Part shown: positions 20,741-57,235 of the stretch, piece by piece
Position numbering within the stretch: position 1 is the stretch's first letter
Layout of the letters: each line of letters begins with the position of its first letter
From: Paroedura picta
Lineage: Eukaryota; Chordata; Lepidosauria; Squamata; Gekkonidae
DNA: 64,000 bases
Assembly (NCBI RefSeq): GCF_049243985.1
Contig: NC_135374.1
Location: 67,633,434-67,697,433 of the forward strand
Direction: 5' to 3'
The notes under the pieces: generated by a model
Databases searched by the model: none
What the model was told of the DNA's origin: nothing
The model's input: the letters and a program-made list of their open reading frames with translations, nothing else
Program-made: the position numbers and the translations under genes

Positions 20741-21300
20741 GCTAGCATCTTCTTGGTGTTAATTTCCTGGTCTCAGCCATAGGTCTGGCAGAACAGCTCT
20801 ATCTTGCCGGCCCTCCAGAACTGTTTAAGGTCCTGGAAGGCATTCCATGAGGTTGGAGCTAGGATAAAAAAGGCCCTGGCTCTGGCCAAGGCTAATTTTA
20901 CTTCTTTTGGTCCAGGATGCTAAGCAATTGCTGGATCTTGGGGGGGGGGGGTTGTGGGGGGAGGAGAGGGGGTATAAGCGTTAGAGGCGATCCCCCATAA
21001 GTAATCCCAGGCCATTTAGGGTTTTAAAGGTGAGCACCAAAACCTTGAACCTGATCTGGACTCTGATTTGGAGTCAGTACAGTTGGAAAGCACTGGTGTG
21101 ATATAGGCTTTCCATTTAGTCATAGTAAGGAGTCATGCCACTGTGTTCTGGACCAGATGGAGCTGCCAATTCAGCTTCAAGGGCAGCCCTGCATGGAGTG
21201 AGTTACAGAAGTCTAATCTAAAGGTGACCGTCGCATGGATCATGGTGGCTAGGTCAGTTGCCGTCAGGTAAGATGCAAGTTGTCAGGCCTGAACTAAGCT
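20741..21300 (-). mobile_element. L2-like LINE fragment
   Basis: On the minus strand it resembles the post-RT coding region and 3' part of L2-clade LINEs. On the plus strand the landmarks are ttaaaggtgagcaccaaaac, cttgaacctgatctgga, gagttacagaagtctaatct and gcatggatcatggtggctag. These recur in the copies at 46.3-47.0 and 58-60.3 kb. A G run is at 20940-20950. Confidence 0.75.
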
Positions 21301-21535
21301 TTTGGAACTTTTTGGAAAACAATGTGTATATTCCCCCCACTCTTGTATAACACCTACTTAAAAAATAGACCACATGCTTCCCTTTCTAAAGGATTTCATC
21401 TGCTTCCCCTCCCCTCATTTGCTATGTTAAAGCTAACTCATGTATTATTTTTAAATAGCCTTCATTAATAGTGAAGTGAAACGGCAGGGGCCTTCGGAGT
21501 GGTTGTCCTGACAAGGCATTGGAAACTGCTCCTCT

Positions 21536-46170
<24,635 letters not shown>

Positions 46171-46319
46171 TCAACCAGGCAAAGCAAGGTGGGAGTGGAA
46201 ACTTCCCCCTGATGTAGCAGTACAAGTTTAGAAAGAAGGGATTTAATGGCTGTTTTTCTTTTCTTAATTTTTTTGAGAATTTTTAAAATCAGGCACTGGT
46301 CATCATAATTAATAAGCTA

Positions 46320-47063
46320 TTTATTCATTCATTCAGATTTTTAGCCCACCACTCTCCGTGGACTTGTGGCAGGGTACAGTATAACCCCTCCCCCATAAAA
46401 CATGATAAAACCCTATCCCATAACAAAACAACAAAACATAGATAAAAGAGGATAAAACAAGATTGGCTGTATAATCCCTCCCCATCCCTGCAGGCATCCA
46501 CCCTCCAGGGTGGGGTATGTTAGATGTTATTGCGCAGCCTGAGGAGGGTCCCCCATTGTTCCTGGCTCTGACCTCAAACAAAGACCCGGCAAAAGAGCTC
46601 CATTTTGCAGGTCCTGCAGAACTCTGATAGTTCAATTAGGGCCCTCAGCTCTCCTGGGAGCTCATTCAGCCAAGTCACAGCCAGAACTGAAAAGGCCTTG
46701 ACCTGGGTTGAGGCCAGGTGTGCATCTTTGGGGCCAGGGACCACCAGTTGATTAGCATCCACAAAGTGAAGTGCCATTCAGGGGACATAAGCAGACAAGT
46801 GGTCCCTCAGATAGGCAGGGCCAAAGCCATGAATGGCCTTAAAGGTCAACACCAAAACCTTGAACCTGATCTTGGCCAGCACAGGCAACCAATACAGCTG
46901 CCTCAGCACAGGCTGTATAGGGTCCCTCCAAGGTATACAGTGAGGACCCTATCAGCTGCATTCTGCATCTACTGGAGTTTCCAGGTCAAGGCCAAGGGTA
47001 GGACTGCGTGGGGTAAGTTACAGAAATCAAGCCACTGCACTGAACAATGCCACAATGAATGCT
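46320..47063 (-). mobile_element. L2-like LINE 3' half
   Basis: From an attcattcattcagattttt tail on the plus strand, through ggagctcattcagccaagtc, ttaaaggtcaacaccaaaac and cttgaacctgatcttgg, to aagttacagaaatcaagcca. It stops where CR1 sequence begins near 47064. Confidence 0.75.
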
Positions 47064-47211
47064 ATAATATCTCAGGCTGAAGTCCCTTGTCAATGGTATT
47101 TCATCAGATTGGAGGGAGGTGAGCAGTGGGGTGCCAGAGGGCTTGGTACTATCAATAATCTAGATTAGGTGGTAGAGGGAATCCTCATTAAATGTGTGGT
47201 TGATACCAAAT

Positions 47212-48041
47212 CAGGGGTACCCAACATGAGGCCTGCAGGCTGCATGTGGCCTCCTACTTCTTGCTGTGTGGCCATCCAACCTGCTTATCTGCTGCTATGA
47301 CTCTCAGGGCATTTCCCCTCAGACCCATACTGTTCTTCCTGCCTCAAGTGGTACCATCTACTGCTGTTCATCCTGTCCCTGTCTTGCAAAAAAGACAATA
47401 GCAACATTGTTTGTTTTGCTCTGTATGGTTGCTTCTTTCAGCCCCCTCTTGTTCTTATCCTCCATAATAGCATTTTGGCCATTCTAGATGCAAAGCTCAG
47501 GCACCCATACCACTCAGCTTTTTAGCTCCCCCTCTCCATGAATTACCATGTTGAAGCTATGTTAGTATAGTCTGTTAGATTTCTTTTCTGGTCTACCAGA
47601 TATCTTTATCAAGCTAAAGAAATTTGCTGCAGGCATATTCATAGTCTTTGGCACCACATACATCTGTGAACAAACCTTTAACAAGATGAAAATTGTGAAA
47701 TGGAAATGTAGGTCAAGGCTTACAGATGAACATTTACATGACATTTTAAGAGTGTCTGTCACAAAACTTGACTTGGACATCTGCCTTGATTAACAGAAAA
47801 CAGCCACAAAAATCATACCAACTAGGTAAGTATGTGTAGCTAAATAAAAAGATTCCACAGTGAAATAGTGTTCCAAAATGGATTGTATTAAAGTTAACAT
47901 TTCTTCATTTACTTTTGAATGTTTACTTTTGATCTAAATAGGTAGGTTAATAATTTTGTTACATTTTGGTTAAGATGTGGCCCTCTTAGGCACTGGGTAT
48001 ACTAATGCAGCCACCATGTGCCAAAAGATTGGGAACCCCTG
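47212..48041 (+). mobile_element. hAT (Charlie-like) element with transposase C-terminal remnant
   Basis: The ends are CAGGGGTACCCAAC and GGGAACCCCTG, inverted. At about 47630-47760 the plus strand encodes FIVFGTTYICEQTFNKMKIV followed by KCRSRLTDEHLHDILRVSVT, the hAT C-terminal dimerisation domain. The N-terminal and catalytic parts are not recognisable in 830 bp, so this is an internally deleted copy. In-frame stops follow. The flanking CR1 bases do not show a clear 8-bp duplication. Confidence 0.82.
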
Positions 48042-48337
48042 CCCTAGATGATAGAGTTTAATGAGATCTGAATATGCTGTAAAAGTGGGCAAATGAGAAC
48101 AAAATGCAAATCAATAAGTTCAGAGTTCTATATCTGGGTCATGAAAAATGGGAAGTATGCATACTGGATGGGAGATACACTTCTGGGTAGCAGTGTGTGT
48201 GAACAAAATTTTGGGGGACTTGTGGACTGTAAGCTAAATAGAAGCAGGCTGCTTGATGCGGTGGTAAAAAAAGACGAATGCAATCCTGAACTGTATCAAC
48301 AGAGGCATCACATAAAAATCACAAGATGTCATCGTCC

Positions 48338-48418
48338 CAGGGGTAGTCAAATTGCGGTCCTCCAGATGTCCATAGAGTAGTCCATGGACATATGGAGGGC
48401 CACAGTTTGACTACCCTG
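48338..48418. mobile_element. Palindromic hAT-like MITE
   Basis: CAGGGGTAGTCAAATTGCGG at the left and CCACAGTTTGACTACCCTG at the right pair across the element. It interrupts CR1 coding sequence. Same family as 31353 and 40807. Confidence 0.8.
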
Positions 48419-48815
48419 GATTGCATTAGTCAGACCCCACCTGGAATACTGTGTGCAGTTCTGGAGGCCTCACTTCAAAAACTGAGAGGGTACAGAGGAC
48501 AGCAACAAGGATGATCTGGGACCAGGGGCCCAAGCCCCATGAGGAAAGGCTGAGAGACTTGGGAATGTTCAGCCTGGAAAAGAAGAGGGGACATGATTGC
48601 TATCTTTTAAGTATTTGAAAGGTTGGCAGCAGAGGATAGCAGCAGAGGTTGGCAGCAGAGGATAGTGATGGCTTTAAACTACATGTAGAACTGTATATAT
48701 CAGTTTAAAAAAAAATCAGTCAGAGTAGTTTAGCAGTGAAATCAGCTCCCTCTCACTGACAGTCTTTAAGCAGCGGCTGGACTGATACGTGCTACCTATC
48801 CAGCCTTGGGATTCT

Positions 48816-51800
48816 GTTTTCCATCCCTTATTTGTTTTGGGTCGTCTCATCATAGGGTTTTCGAGGTAAGAGATTGTTAGAAGTGGTTTATCACTGCCCT
48901 TTTCTGTGTAGTACTAATCAGGGTTTCCTGTGGTGGCACTGCCAGTGTCTATGATAGATTCTCCCCCAGTATTTCCACTATTCCTGACCTATACTAATTT
49001 TGGCAGTTATAGTATAGTGTTGATCTTTCTTCCTATCTTTCATCCAATCCAGTGCTGGCCTTGGCTGCATTGTCACTCGAACATTTTATAAGTCTTTAAA
49101 CCTTTCAAATATGTGACAAAAATTATAGCTGTCTTTTTGGTACTTCGCATGGGGCAAACAAGAACAAGAACTATATATGTTTTCTAGAATTGAATATAAA
49201 TCATTAACTGTTTCCTGTTATAATCTCCTAGTTTAAAAAAAATGTCCTGGTTTTTTTTAATTCATAATTCATTGAATTCCAACATAGTAATTTTCTAAAT
49301 TCCATCCTGAATATATTTTTTCTTTTTATTCAGAATGAATATTCACTATCCTAGCTGCACATTTTCATCAAGAGTAAATAAAATAAATAAATCATGCATA
49401 TTCATATATAATAAGAAACATATTTGTAAAAAAACTTTCAGGCTTTGAGATGCATTTTGATCTGATAGTTTTAAAAATTGGAATTTGAATGGAATGGACA
49501 TAGGTAGAATACATACACAATTCTGTTATTTGTTATTAATCTGTATGTCACACATTAGTTTTTGTACTACAGTGATGAATTTCTTACTGAGGCATACAAA
49601 ATACCCATTTTAGCAGCACCTATTTTATTTTTTTAAACCAAAACCGGTTATTTAGCATCACTTTTGTGGATAACTCAAATTAATCAGCTTTGAGAAAAAA
49701 ATGCTATTTTTATTTCTAGTATTTACCTGAATTTTTCTCCTCCTCTGCACTTTCTGCCTTTGTCTCTTGGCATCTCAGCCAGCAGTCACTGGCACAGGAA
49801 ATGACAGCTTGTTAAAATATATTTTTACATGCTGTCCTTGGGCATTGTCTCCTCACACTGATCTTAAATGTGCCATTTTATAAAATGATTACTAGACTAC
49901 TAAACTGACATGATCATGCCCAAAGCAAGCTGATACAGAAGTGTCCCTTTTATCATCTCTGACTCTAGAAATTGGTTTCAATATAAAGACAGTATATGGT
50001 TTGCTAATGTCTTATTTCGATAACCTCCATTGTAAACACACATTAAACAGAGATGCTGAAATATTCTGGTTGGGCTGTGAATAAACGTTTGTTAAAAATA
50101 CTGATGTAAAGATTATTTTATCTAGTCTCCCTTCCCAAGCCTGATGTGTAGTCAAATTTAATTTAACATTTTGAAGGCATTTGAAGGTATGCAATAAATG
50201 TAGTATAATGTTTGCTGAATGCAGGTTGCATATTCTGGCCCCTACACATGACATCGCCTACACACAGCATCTGGGCAGTGGCTGGGTCATTACATACTCC
50301 ATTTTAAAGCATGACTTTGGAAATCCCAAAAAGTGGATTCACCACCCTAAAAAGCGTGGTCTACTGGCATACAACCAGCAGCCAGCCAGTGGAAAGGAGG
50401 CATGGAAGGTGAAATATGCTATAGGCTGCTCAGCTTGGTCCCGCTTTGAAATGGCTGTATGTCTTTTTAAGAAGGGTATCCTTATCTAGGCTGTAAGGCT
50501 CTGACATCCCCTTTTCCATCTCCAAAATTTCAGATTTCTCTTCTGCTAATGGTTTCCCACCTTGTTTAGTGCTGTTATCAACCACTGTTATTCATCCATC
50601 ATTCCTGTTAAAAACTTCTTCCTTGCCGTCTTGGATCTCCTTGAAAATATTCTTAAGCAATCCTTCTGTAAATGCTTTCAAATCTTGGGTTTGTTTCTCT
50701 ATTAGATGAGCTGTTCTTTTTAACATAGACATGTTTTAGGCTTATAAGTCAGCAACCAATCTCAGACAATTTTGCAAATAGCCAGTAGAGGTCGTATACA
50801 GTCCTAGGCAAAAACGAAAGTCTGTTTTGTCCTCCGACATTCCTGGCACTAGTAGATGATGTTTTGAAGTCAGTGAAGCCAATAGTCTCGTTCTTGAGCA
50901 GAGTTCTCGTAGGATCTTCCCATTCACGGCTCTTATCTATTAACCAAAACAATTGCAGTAAAAGCTATTGCTAATTAATTTCTCTTCCTCTGCTTAAGAA
51001 AGAAAATTAGCCTGCCTCAAAATGAGGTGACTTCAGGCAGAGCTAGAGGGGGGAAGGAGAGAGGCGAAAAAAAGGAGAAATACTTGCAGTTTCTGTGCGT
51101 TGATTAATGGCTTTCGTTGAGGCTACGAGATGCTGTCCTCCCCTCAGTCCACAGAGTTCATTTGCAATAAATCGTAGTGGAGGGTTAAAACAGTTTCTTT
51201 TAAGAAAGAAAGAAAAGTCCAAGATAGAATATGGCGGTCGTCCTCTTGACCTGAAACGCTGACAGCCTGTAATCCAGGGAGATAAACTTCCTAAAGGATT
51301 GGAGACTAGGAGTTCACTAGGACTTCCTGGGTAGAAAAAGTGAGGTGGGGTTTGCATACCCCTCCTCTTTTCTGCCAATTGCTTCCACAATTGACCCCTG
51401 TCAGGCTCCAGTGCAATCCCCTCCACTGCAATCCCCTCAGGATGACATCTTTAGCCACCTTGTATCTCATTATTTTGACCAATGTGTGAAAATGCCTTAA
51501 GTGTCCCATGAGGCCCAAAACAATCACCGTGTTCTCTTTGCAGGTTGTAGACATCCTTGCCATTCATAAGTTCTGGAGACCTTTTGAAATGTCCAGTGAA
51601 GGAGAAAAATGATATTCTAGCCCAATACGAAAAGCAGAGATTATACCAATTTTTGGTGAAATGACTCAAACAGATGACAAAAACTATATTTTCCTGATTC
51701 CCTGAGGATCCTTTAATGCACAGTATCATTATCTGAATCATAGGCTCTGCAACAGCATTATTAATGGTGATAATAATAATTAATGAAATGGTAGTACTAA

Positions 51801-51830
51801 AAGTTGTTATGTTTTCAGGCAGGGTTCCTC
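48816..51830. other. Intergenic, AT-rich, nothing firm
   Basis: No coding segment is supported. Short decayed fragments are possible but none could be named. Confidence 0.4.
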
Positions 51831-51837
51831 ATTGTAT

Positions 51838-51975
51838 CATAGAATCATAGAATCATAGAATCATAGAGTTGGAAGGGGCCATACAGGCCATCAACCCCCT
51901 GCTCAATGCAGGATTAGCCCTAAGCATCCTAAAGCATCCAAGAAAAGTGTGTATCCAACCTTTGCTTGAAGACTG
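51838..51975 (-). mobile_element. CR1 LINE 3' end
   Basis: Starts with four copies of tagaatca, the inverse of the (ATTCTATG)n end diagnostic of CR1, then gttggaaggggccatacagg and cctttgcttgaagactgcca. Severely 5'-truncated, little diverged. Confidence 0.9.
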
Positions 51976-52082
51976 CCAGTATGATTAATCTTCTGCAATT
52001 GATTTATGAATGAATGTTTATAAACCAAGGAGAAAGAAATAGTTGAGCTTTTTTGCAGAACCGTGATCCAGAGATATTGAAT

Positions 52083-52910
52083 TTGAAATATATCAGTATT
52101 TTATTTATTTATTTATGGTCATTTAGACTTTTTAGAAGCACTACTATACAATAGCAGTTTGTAAAGGGAAGGTAATACATTCAAAGGTTAAAAATGCATC
52201 AACAATAAAACTTAAAACTTCTCCACCATAAAAGCCAACATCTAGAAGCATTAACTGCCGTTGACTATTTTACACGGATAAAATGAGCCATAAAAGCAAT
52301 AAAACTAATAAAGCTGTTAAAATATAAAACAAAAGACAAGATTAAGAGGCGTGCGATACATCTACTAACCAAAAAACATAAGAAGTTCTGTGGACCTAAT
52401 GGCTATACATGAGTGACCCATTCTTTCCTAATTCTTAAAGCTAGCCACGCAAATTTTGCTACTTTGCTAATTAACAAATTATCTGTATCTGATAGCAATA
52501 TTTGCGGGCGATGCTTTCTCAGGTCATGAGGGCATTCTATAAGCATTGGTACTAATGCACCTGTGCGAATATGATTATACAGCTTGCACTCAAATAAGAT
52601 GTGTTCTGTGTTCTCTACTTGACCCTCATTGCAGATACAGAGTCCATCCTTGAGAGGGAGTCCATCAAATTTCCCACTCAAGTAAGCAGAGGGCAGGGCG
52701 TTGTGACGAAGGAGGGTAAAGGATCTCCTGTGCTCAGGATTTACCACTTTTCTTAGATATTGCAGCTGGGTGTTCCTGTTTAGGAGATCTTTCCTAAAGA
52801 GTGGGTCCTGAATATTGTTGAGATCATGTTGCCTCTCTACTTCTGTCACTCTTGTCTTAACAAGATCTATAGCCAGTATAGTCCAGATCCACTGTGACAT
52901 AATGGTTACC
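52083..52910 (-). mobile_element. LINE C-terminal fragment with zinc-knuckle, 3' UTR
   Basis: The open frame 52403-52900 (165 codons) ends with a stop and contains RRSFTLLRHNALPSAYLS, CICNEGQVENTEHILFECKL and VAKFAWLALRIRKEWV. The C-x-C...H-x4-C pattern is the terminal zinc knuckle of several non-LTR retrotransposon clades. The 3' part to 52083 ends in a TTTATTTATTTA tail. The clade is not resolved. The intact frame suggests it is younger than the L2-like copies, but it is only a fragment. Confidence 0.72.
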
Positions 52911-53060
52911 AGGTTTAACTTGGGTCTGCTAAACCCACTCTCATAGGTGACACTGGGCCATTCACTCCCTCTCAGCCTTATGGCAGAAGGAGGGGAGAAT
53001 GATGTTATAAGTTGCTTTGAGTTCCCACCGGGGCAAAAACTGGGGGATGCATTAATAAAT
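52911..53060 (+). mobile_element. Degenerate tRNA-derived SINE
   Basis: Traces of gtgacactgggccattcact, ctctcagccttatggcag and ataagttgctttgag correspond to the SINE body at 6676. Old copy. Confidence 0.5.
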
Positions 53061-53514
53061 AACCATAAGGATTTGGAAGGCTGTAACTCTGCTTAGAACT
53101 GCACTACTAAATTCCAGCCTGGATTGTTTAATCAACTACATCAAAGTCACATGTGGAAAGTTATTTCTAGTTCTGAGCAGTGCATGGCTGTATAGGGAAA
53201 GAAGATACTTATTCAAAGTATAAATTAGTGCAGAGCTTCTGTGTCTCTAAAGGCTAAAAAATTCTAACTTGTGGACAGGAGCTATTTTGTACCCAGACCA
53301 AGATTTAAAAATATATTTAAATTTGCTTGTATTTGTTTATTCAATGATAGTGCAGAATCCAACCACTCCCAAGACTATTTACAGAGTCCACAGCTATGAA
53401 GTCTCAGGAGTGAACTTCCACATAGCATTCCCAACTTTCCTACCCATATTTCTTCCATCTTGGGTGTATTCAATGTCACCTGATCCATCCCCCCCTTAAC
53501 CATTGGACTACTGC

Positions 53515-53788
53515 ATCTAGACCAGCCTTTCTCAAATTTTTTACCATTGAGAAATCTCTGAAACATTCTCCAGGCTTTGAGATTGCACCATACAGAATAT
53601 GGTTGGGAACCTTAGCTGTGTACATGCTGAACCAGGGTCCCTCCCATTCCCACCCCCTCCATGCCCAATATGTATATAAAAATAACACACATATAAAAAT
53701 AACTCCCACTGATTCAGGAAACCTTTCCAGGGCCATCAAGAAACCCCAGAGTTTCATGAAACCCTGGCTGAGGAAGTCTGATCAAGAC
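53515..53788 (+). mobile_element. hAT-like MITE, copy C
   Basis: The element 53523-53780 has CAGCCTTTCTCAAATTTTTT and CTGAGGAAGTCTG ends. The flanking octamers atctagac and atcaagac differ at one base. Internally deleted compared with copies A and B. Confidence 0.82.
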
Positions 53789-54370
53789 ACTGCCATAGTG
53801 TCAAGAGCCCTGCTGTTGACTGCCTATTGAGAAGGAGGGAGAACTGAGTGTCATCAGCATATTGATGAAACCCAACTCCAAAACTCATGACATTCCTGGC
53901 AAGAAGGTGCACACATATATATAATATAATAATAAAGGACTTATTTGCATTCTAAACTGTTCAGAAATGGCATTTAGAATTACATCATTCTAATCCCTTG
54001 GACTGTCACTTCACACATTTGTAAAGCACTGTAAAACATATCTGCTCGAGAAATTAGTTTCATTAGCTATGAAACCTCTCTCCCTGAATTATATACATAC
54101 TCAAAAATATCTACAAAGATAGTTTGAATGGGGATAAATAAAGGGTTTATAAAGGGAGATACCAAGAACATTTGTTTACTGCCTTATATTTACCTGTCCC
54201 ATTTTCACTGCTAAATGATAATTCACTGCATCTAACCTGTCAAGGACTGAGAAAAAAATTAAATGATTATGGCACATTTAATTTGTTTGGCAGTCAAATA
54301 AAATACAAAACCACTCTTGTTCTGAAAGACATGTTGTGATGGAAACCGTTGCCGTTACTAGCTTGACATT

Positions 54371-54536
54371 TAATATAATATAATATAATATAATATAATA
54401 TAATATAATATAATATAATATAATATAATATAATATAATATAATATAATATAATATAATATAATATAATATAATATAATATAATATAATATAATATAATA
54501 TAATATAATATAATATAATATAATATAATATAATAT
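54371..54536 (+). repeat. (TAATA)33 pentanucleotide array
   Basis: About 33 uninterrupted units over 166 bp. The minus strand gives a long repetitive Ile/Leu/Tyr frame that is not a gene. Confidence 0.97.
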
Positions 54537-55095
54537 ACATATGTGAGGTAATAAACTTGTGGTAGATAACAGCTGAACTTGTTCACACAGTGGGAGCGTA
54601 CAGAAGTCATTCTTTATTGTTTGTTTCTTATTCCCTAGCAGACCATTCCCCTGCTGAGGAGTAGAGGTTCCTCCAGAACATGCTGAGTAGCCCAGGAAGC
54701 TACAGCCGGAGTGAATGAAATATTTTCTCATGCAACAGTGAATGTTGCAGTCTTGTACAATACCCCCTCTTAGAATCATAGACTCATAGAGTTGGAAAGG
54801 ACCTCCTGGGTCATCTAGTCCAACCCCCTGCACTGAGTAGGACACCCACAACCTTATTGCTCATCCATTGTAACCTGCCATCCCCTTGAATCTTCAGAGA
54901 ACCAGCCTCTCCATCAGATGGCTATCTATCCTCTGTTTAAAAATTTCTAAAGATGGAGAACCTACCACCTGAGGAAGCCTGTTCCACTGTCAGGAACTTC
55001 TTCCGGATGTTTAGACGGAATTTCTTTTGAATGAATTTCATCCCATTGGTTCCAGTCCATCCCTCTGGGGCAGGAGAGAACAACTCTGCTCCATC

Positions 55096-55480
55096 CTCTA
55101 CATCAGTGGTCCCCAACCTTTTTATCAGCGGGGACCGGTCAACGCTTGACAATTTTACTGAGGCCCAGGGGGGGTAGTCTTTTGCTGAGGGACGCCACCA
55201 CTGCCTGAGCCCCTGCTCCACTTGCTTTCCAGCTGGCGCCCCTGACTTCCCACCTGCTGGGGGGTGCTGCCAGCAGCAGCTGAGCAGTGCCACGCCGAGG
55301 GGGAGCCCCAGCCATAGCGGCCACTGGAGAGCACTAAAGGTGAGCCAGCAGCAGAGTGGCAGAGCAGCCCCCAAGGCAGCAGCCGGGGAGGAGGATGAGG
55401 AGGAGCTGCAGCCCAGTACCGACTGATCCACAGACCAGTACTGGTCCCCGGCCTGGGGGTTGGGGACCACTGCTCTACAT
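55096..55480. mobile_element. hAT MITE with perfect 8-bp TSD, nested in CR1
   Basis: The element 55104-55472 (369 bp) has ends CAGTGGTCCCCAACC and GGTTGGGGACCACTG, exact inverted repeats, and ctctacat on both sides. Same termini as the element at 4627. Removing it restores a continuous CR1. Confidence 0.93.
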
Positions 55481-55743
55481 GGCAGCCTTTTAAATACTTG
55501 AAGATGGTTATCAGATCCCCTCTCAGTCATCTCCTCTCCAGGCTAAACAGACCAAGCTCCTCCAACCTTTCTTCGTACGTCTTGGTCTCTAAACCCTTCA
55601 CCATCTTTGGATGGTGCCCTCTGGAAATGCTCCAATTTGTCTACATCCCTCTTCAACTGTGGTGCCCAAAATTGAACACAGTACTCCCAAGTGAGGCCGA
55701 ACCAGAGCAAAGTAAAGTGGCACCATCACTTCCCATGATCTGG

Positions 55744-55866
55744 ACATGATGATGATGATGATGATGATTTCGATTTATTTCCCGCCACTCCCAAATGGCT
55801 CGTGGTGGGTTACAGTGTCTTAAAACCCCATCAAAAACTCCCATTAAAAGACTTTAAAATGTCACA
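55744..55866 (-). mobile_element. L2-like LINE 3' tail, nested in CR1
   Basis: A gatgatgatgat run followed by gatttatttcccgccactcc and caaatggctcgtggtgggtt, as at 30703. Confidence 0.65.
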
Positions 55867-56344
55867 ACATGGCGGCACAATAATAAGATCCCCTTCCTAC
55901 CCCCCTTCCTAAAAAGGGGTGGTGGTGGAGGAGAAAGCGGTCAATCCGTTTGATACAGCCCCAAAACAGTGTCTTTTTATCCACCAAGTCACACTGCTGA
56001 CTCATGTTCAGTGTTTGGTCTACCAAGTCTCCTAGAGCCTTTTCGCACAACTCTTGCTGCAGTCCATATGTCTCAGGGCATATTTTCTGGAGGGCTGCCC
56101 TGTTAGATCTGTGGTTTCAGAGACCAAGTTATTGGGAATTCATTTTAGCTCTTTATTGTGATACCAGCTCTAAGGTACAGTGGACCAAGACTAAACTGAG
56201 AAATCCATACAAACCAGCAACTTATATACACAAATGAACAAAAGGATTATCCCATCAGTGCATGCTATTGGTCAGTTTCACTTTAAACTGACTGGATCCA
56301 ACAGATGGCCATCTGCAGAGTTATTCCATCCCATCCCCCCAGTC

Positions 56345-56387
56345 TAGCACCCATTGTATTCCTGAAAGCAATGGGCTTTGTCCCTGG
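56345..56387 (+). mobile_element. Helitron-like 3' end remnant
   Basis: Hairpin cccattg...caatggg, then CTTTGTCCCTGG before T. It resembles the termini at 29479 and 42004. The body is missing. Confidence 0.4.
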
Positions 56388-56389
56388 TT

Positions 56390-56870
56390 TAAGAAATAAA
56401 TATTGTCCAGAGATTTGTAAGATGCCAGTTCATGAGGAGTTTCAGTAGGATCTTCCCAGTGGCAGATGTCAGGGTGATGTGTTGCTGCTGGTGCCTGTGT
56501 TCCTGTGACATTTGGGAAACTGCATCCTTGGTAGTACATATCATCCGTTCTTCCTGGCCATTTGTGGTTGGGTGATATGGAGCTGAGGTGACATGTTGAA
56601 TGATGTGGGCCACCAAGAACTCCTTGAATTCCCACAAGGTGAACCGAGCCCTGTTGTCAGAGACAAGAGTGTCCAACAAACTGTAGGTTGCAAAAAGTCA
56701 TTGCAGGATGTGAATGACCACAGATGAGATCATGGCTGAAACTGGGACCACCTCCAGCCAGTATGAGAAGGAGTCCACTACAACAAAGAAGGTGTGTCAC
56801 TGAAATGGTCCTGCAAAGTTGACGTACAGTTGAGAGCAGGGATTCTTGGCTGACTCCCATGACTGCGCCG
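56390..56870 (-). mobile_element. Ty3/Gypsy integrase fossil
   Basis: Minus-strand pieces match the integrase core of Ty3/Gypsy elements: LDTLVSDNRARFTLWEFKEF and HVTSAPYHPTTNGQEERMIC, with a VVVDSFSYWLEVVPVSAM-like stretch before them. Only this domain is seen; no LTRs were found. It is broken and old. Confidence 0.78.
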
Positions 56871-56876
56871 CACTTG

Positions 56877-57235
56877 GGATTCTTATTGGGGTTAATTTTA
56901 GGGTTAGTGTTTGGTAAGTTCTGATTAAGGATGTCAAGTAGAGAGCCTTGGAGGGAGAGTTAGCACTAGGGCAGAGTTAGAGACATGGTTAGGAAAGGCC
57001 ATGAGATCAATAAATAGTTTTTACATTATCTTAAATGTAAAAAAAATATGAAAAAAGGGATTCATATTGGGGTTAATTTCAGGGTTAGTTTAGGTATAGT
57101 TCAGGCTGGGGATTCAGTCTTAGAAGAAGCATTAGGGATAGGGAAGATTTAGAGACATGGTTAGGAAAGGCCATGAGATATTCAAATATTTTTTTTCATT
57201 CTGGTTAAAAGAATGACAGTTTAGATGGGACCCCT
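56877..57235 (+). repeat. Diverged tandem duplication, unit about 172-181 bp
   Basis: ggattcttattggggttaat (56877) recurs as ggattcatattggggttaat (57058). gagacatggttaggaaaggc (56980) recurs at about 57152. Unit function unknown. The gggttag motifs are not telomeric. Confidence 0.75.

Larger units (their letters stand above)
47064..48815 (+). mobile_element. CR1 LINE (RT to 3' region), carrying two DNA-transposon insertions
   Basis: Plus-strand frames give VNGISSDWREVSSGVPEG and CVVDTK (a worn FADDTK) before 47212, then QFLEASLQ-like and EERLRDLGMFSLEKKRGH-type coding after 48418, and a ttcacagtcagagtagttta-like 3' region. A hAT element (47212-48041) and a palindromic MITE (48338-48418) are embedded. 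Many stops show it is dead. Confidence 0.8.
54774..56075 (-). mobile_element. CR1 LINE 3' half, with two insertions
   Basis: Starts tagaatcatagactcataga on the plus strand, then gtccaaccccctgcactgag and ggaagcctgttccactgtca; its minus-strand coding gives FRLNIRKKFLTVEQ-type motifs. It resumes after 55480 (ggctaaacagaccaagctcc) and again after 55866 (actgctgactcatgttcagt). The insertions are a hAT MITE and an L2-like tail. Confidence 0.85.

Noticed and set aside
54278-54851. Ile/Leu/Tyr repeat frames on the minus strand
   Set aside because: Translation of the TAATA array.
56885-57090. Telomere-like gggttag motifs
   Set aside because: Only isolated motifs in a 172-181-bp duplication, not TTAGGG tandem repeats.
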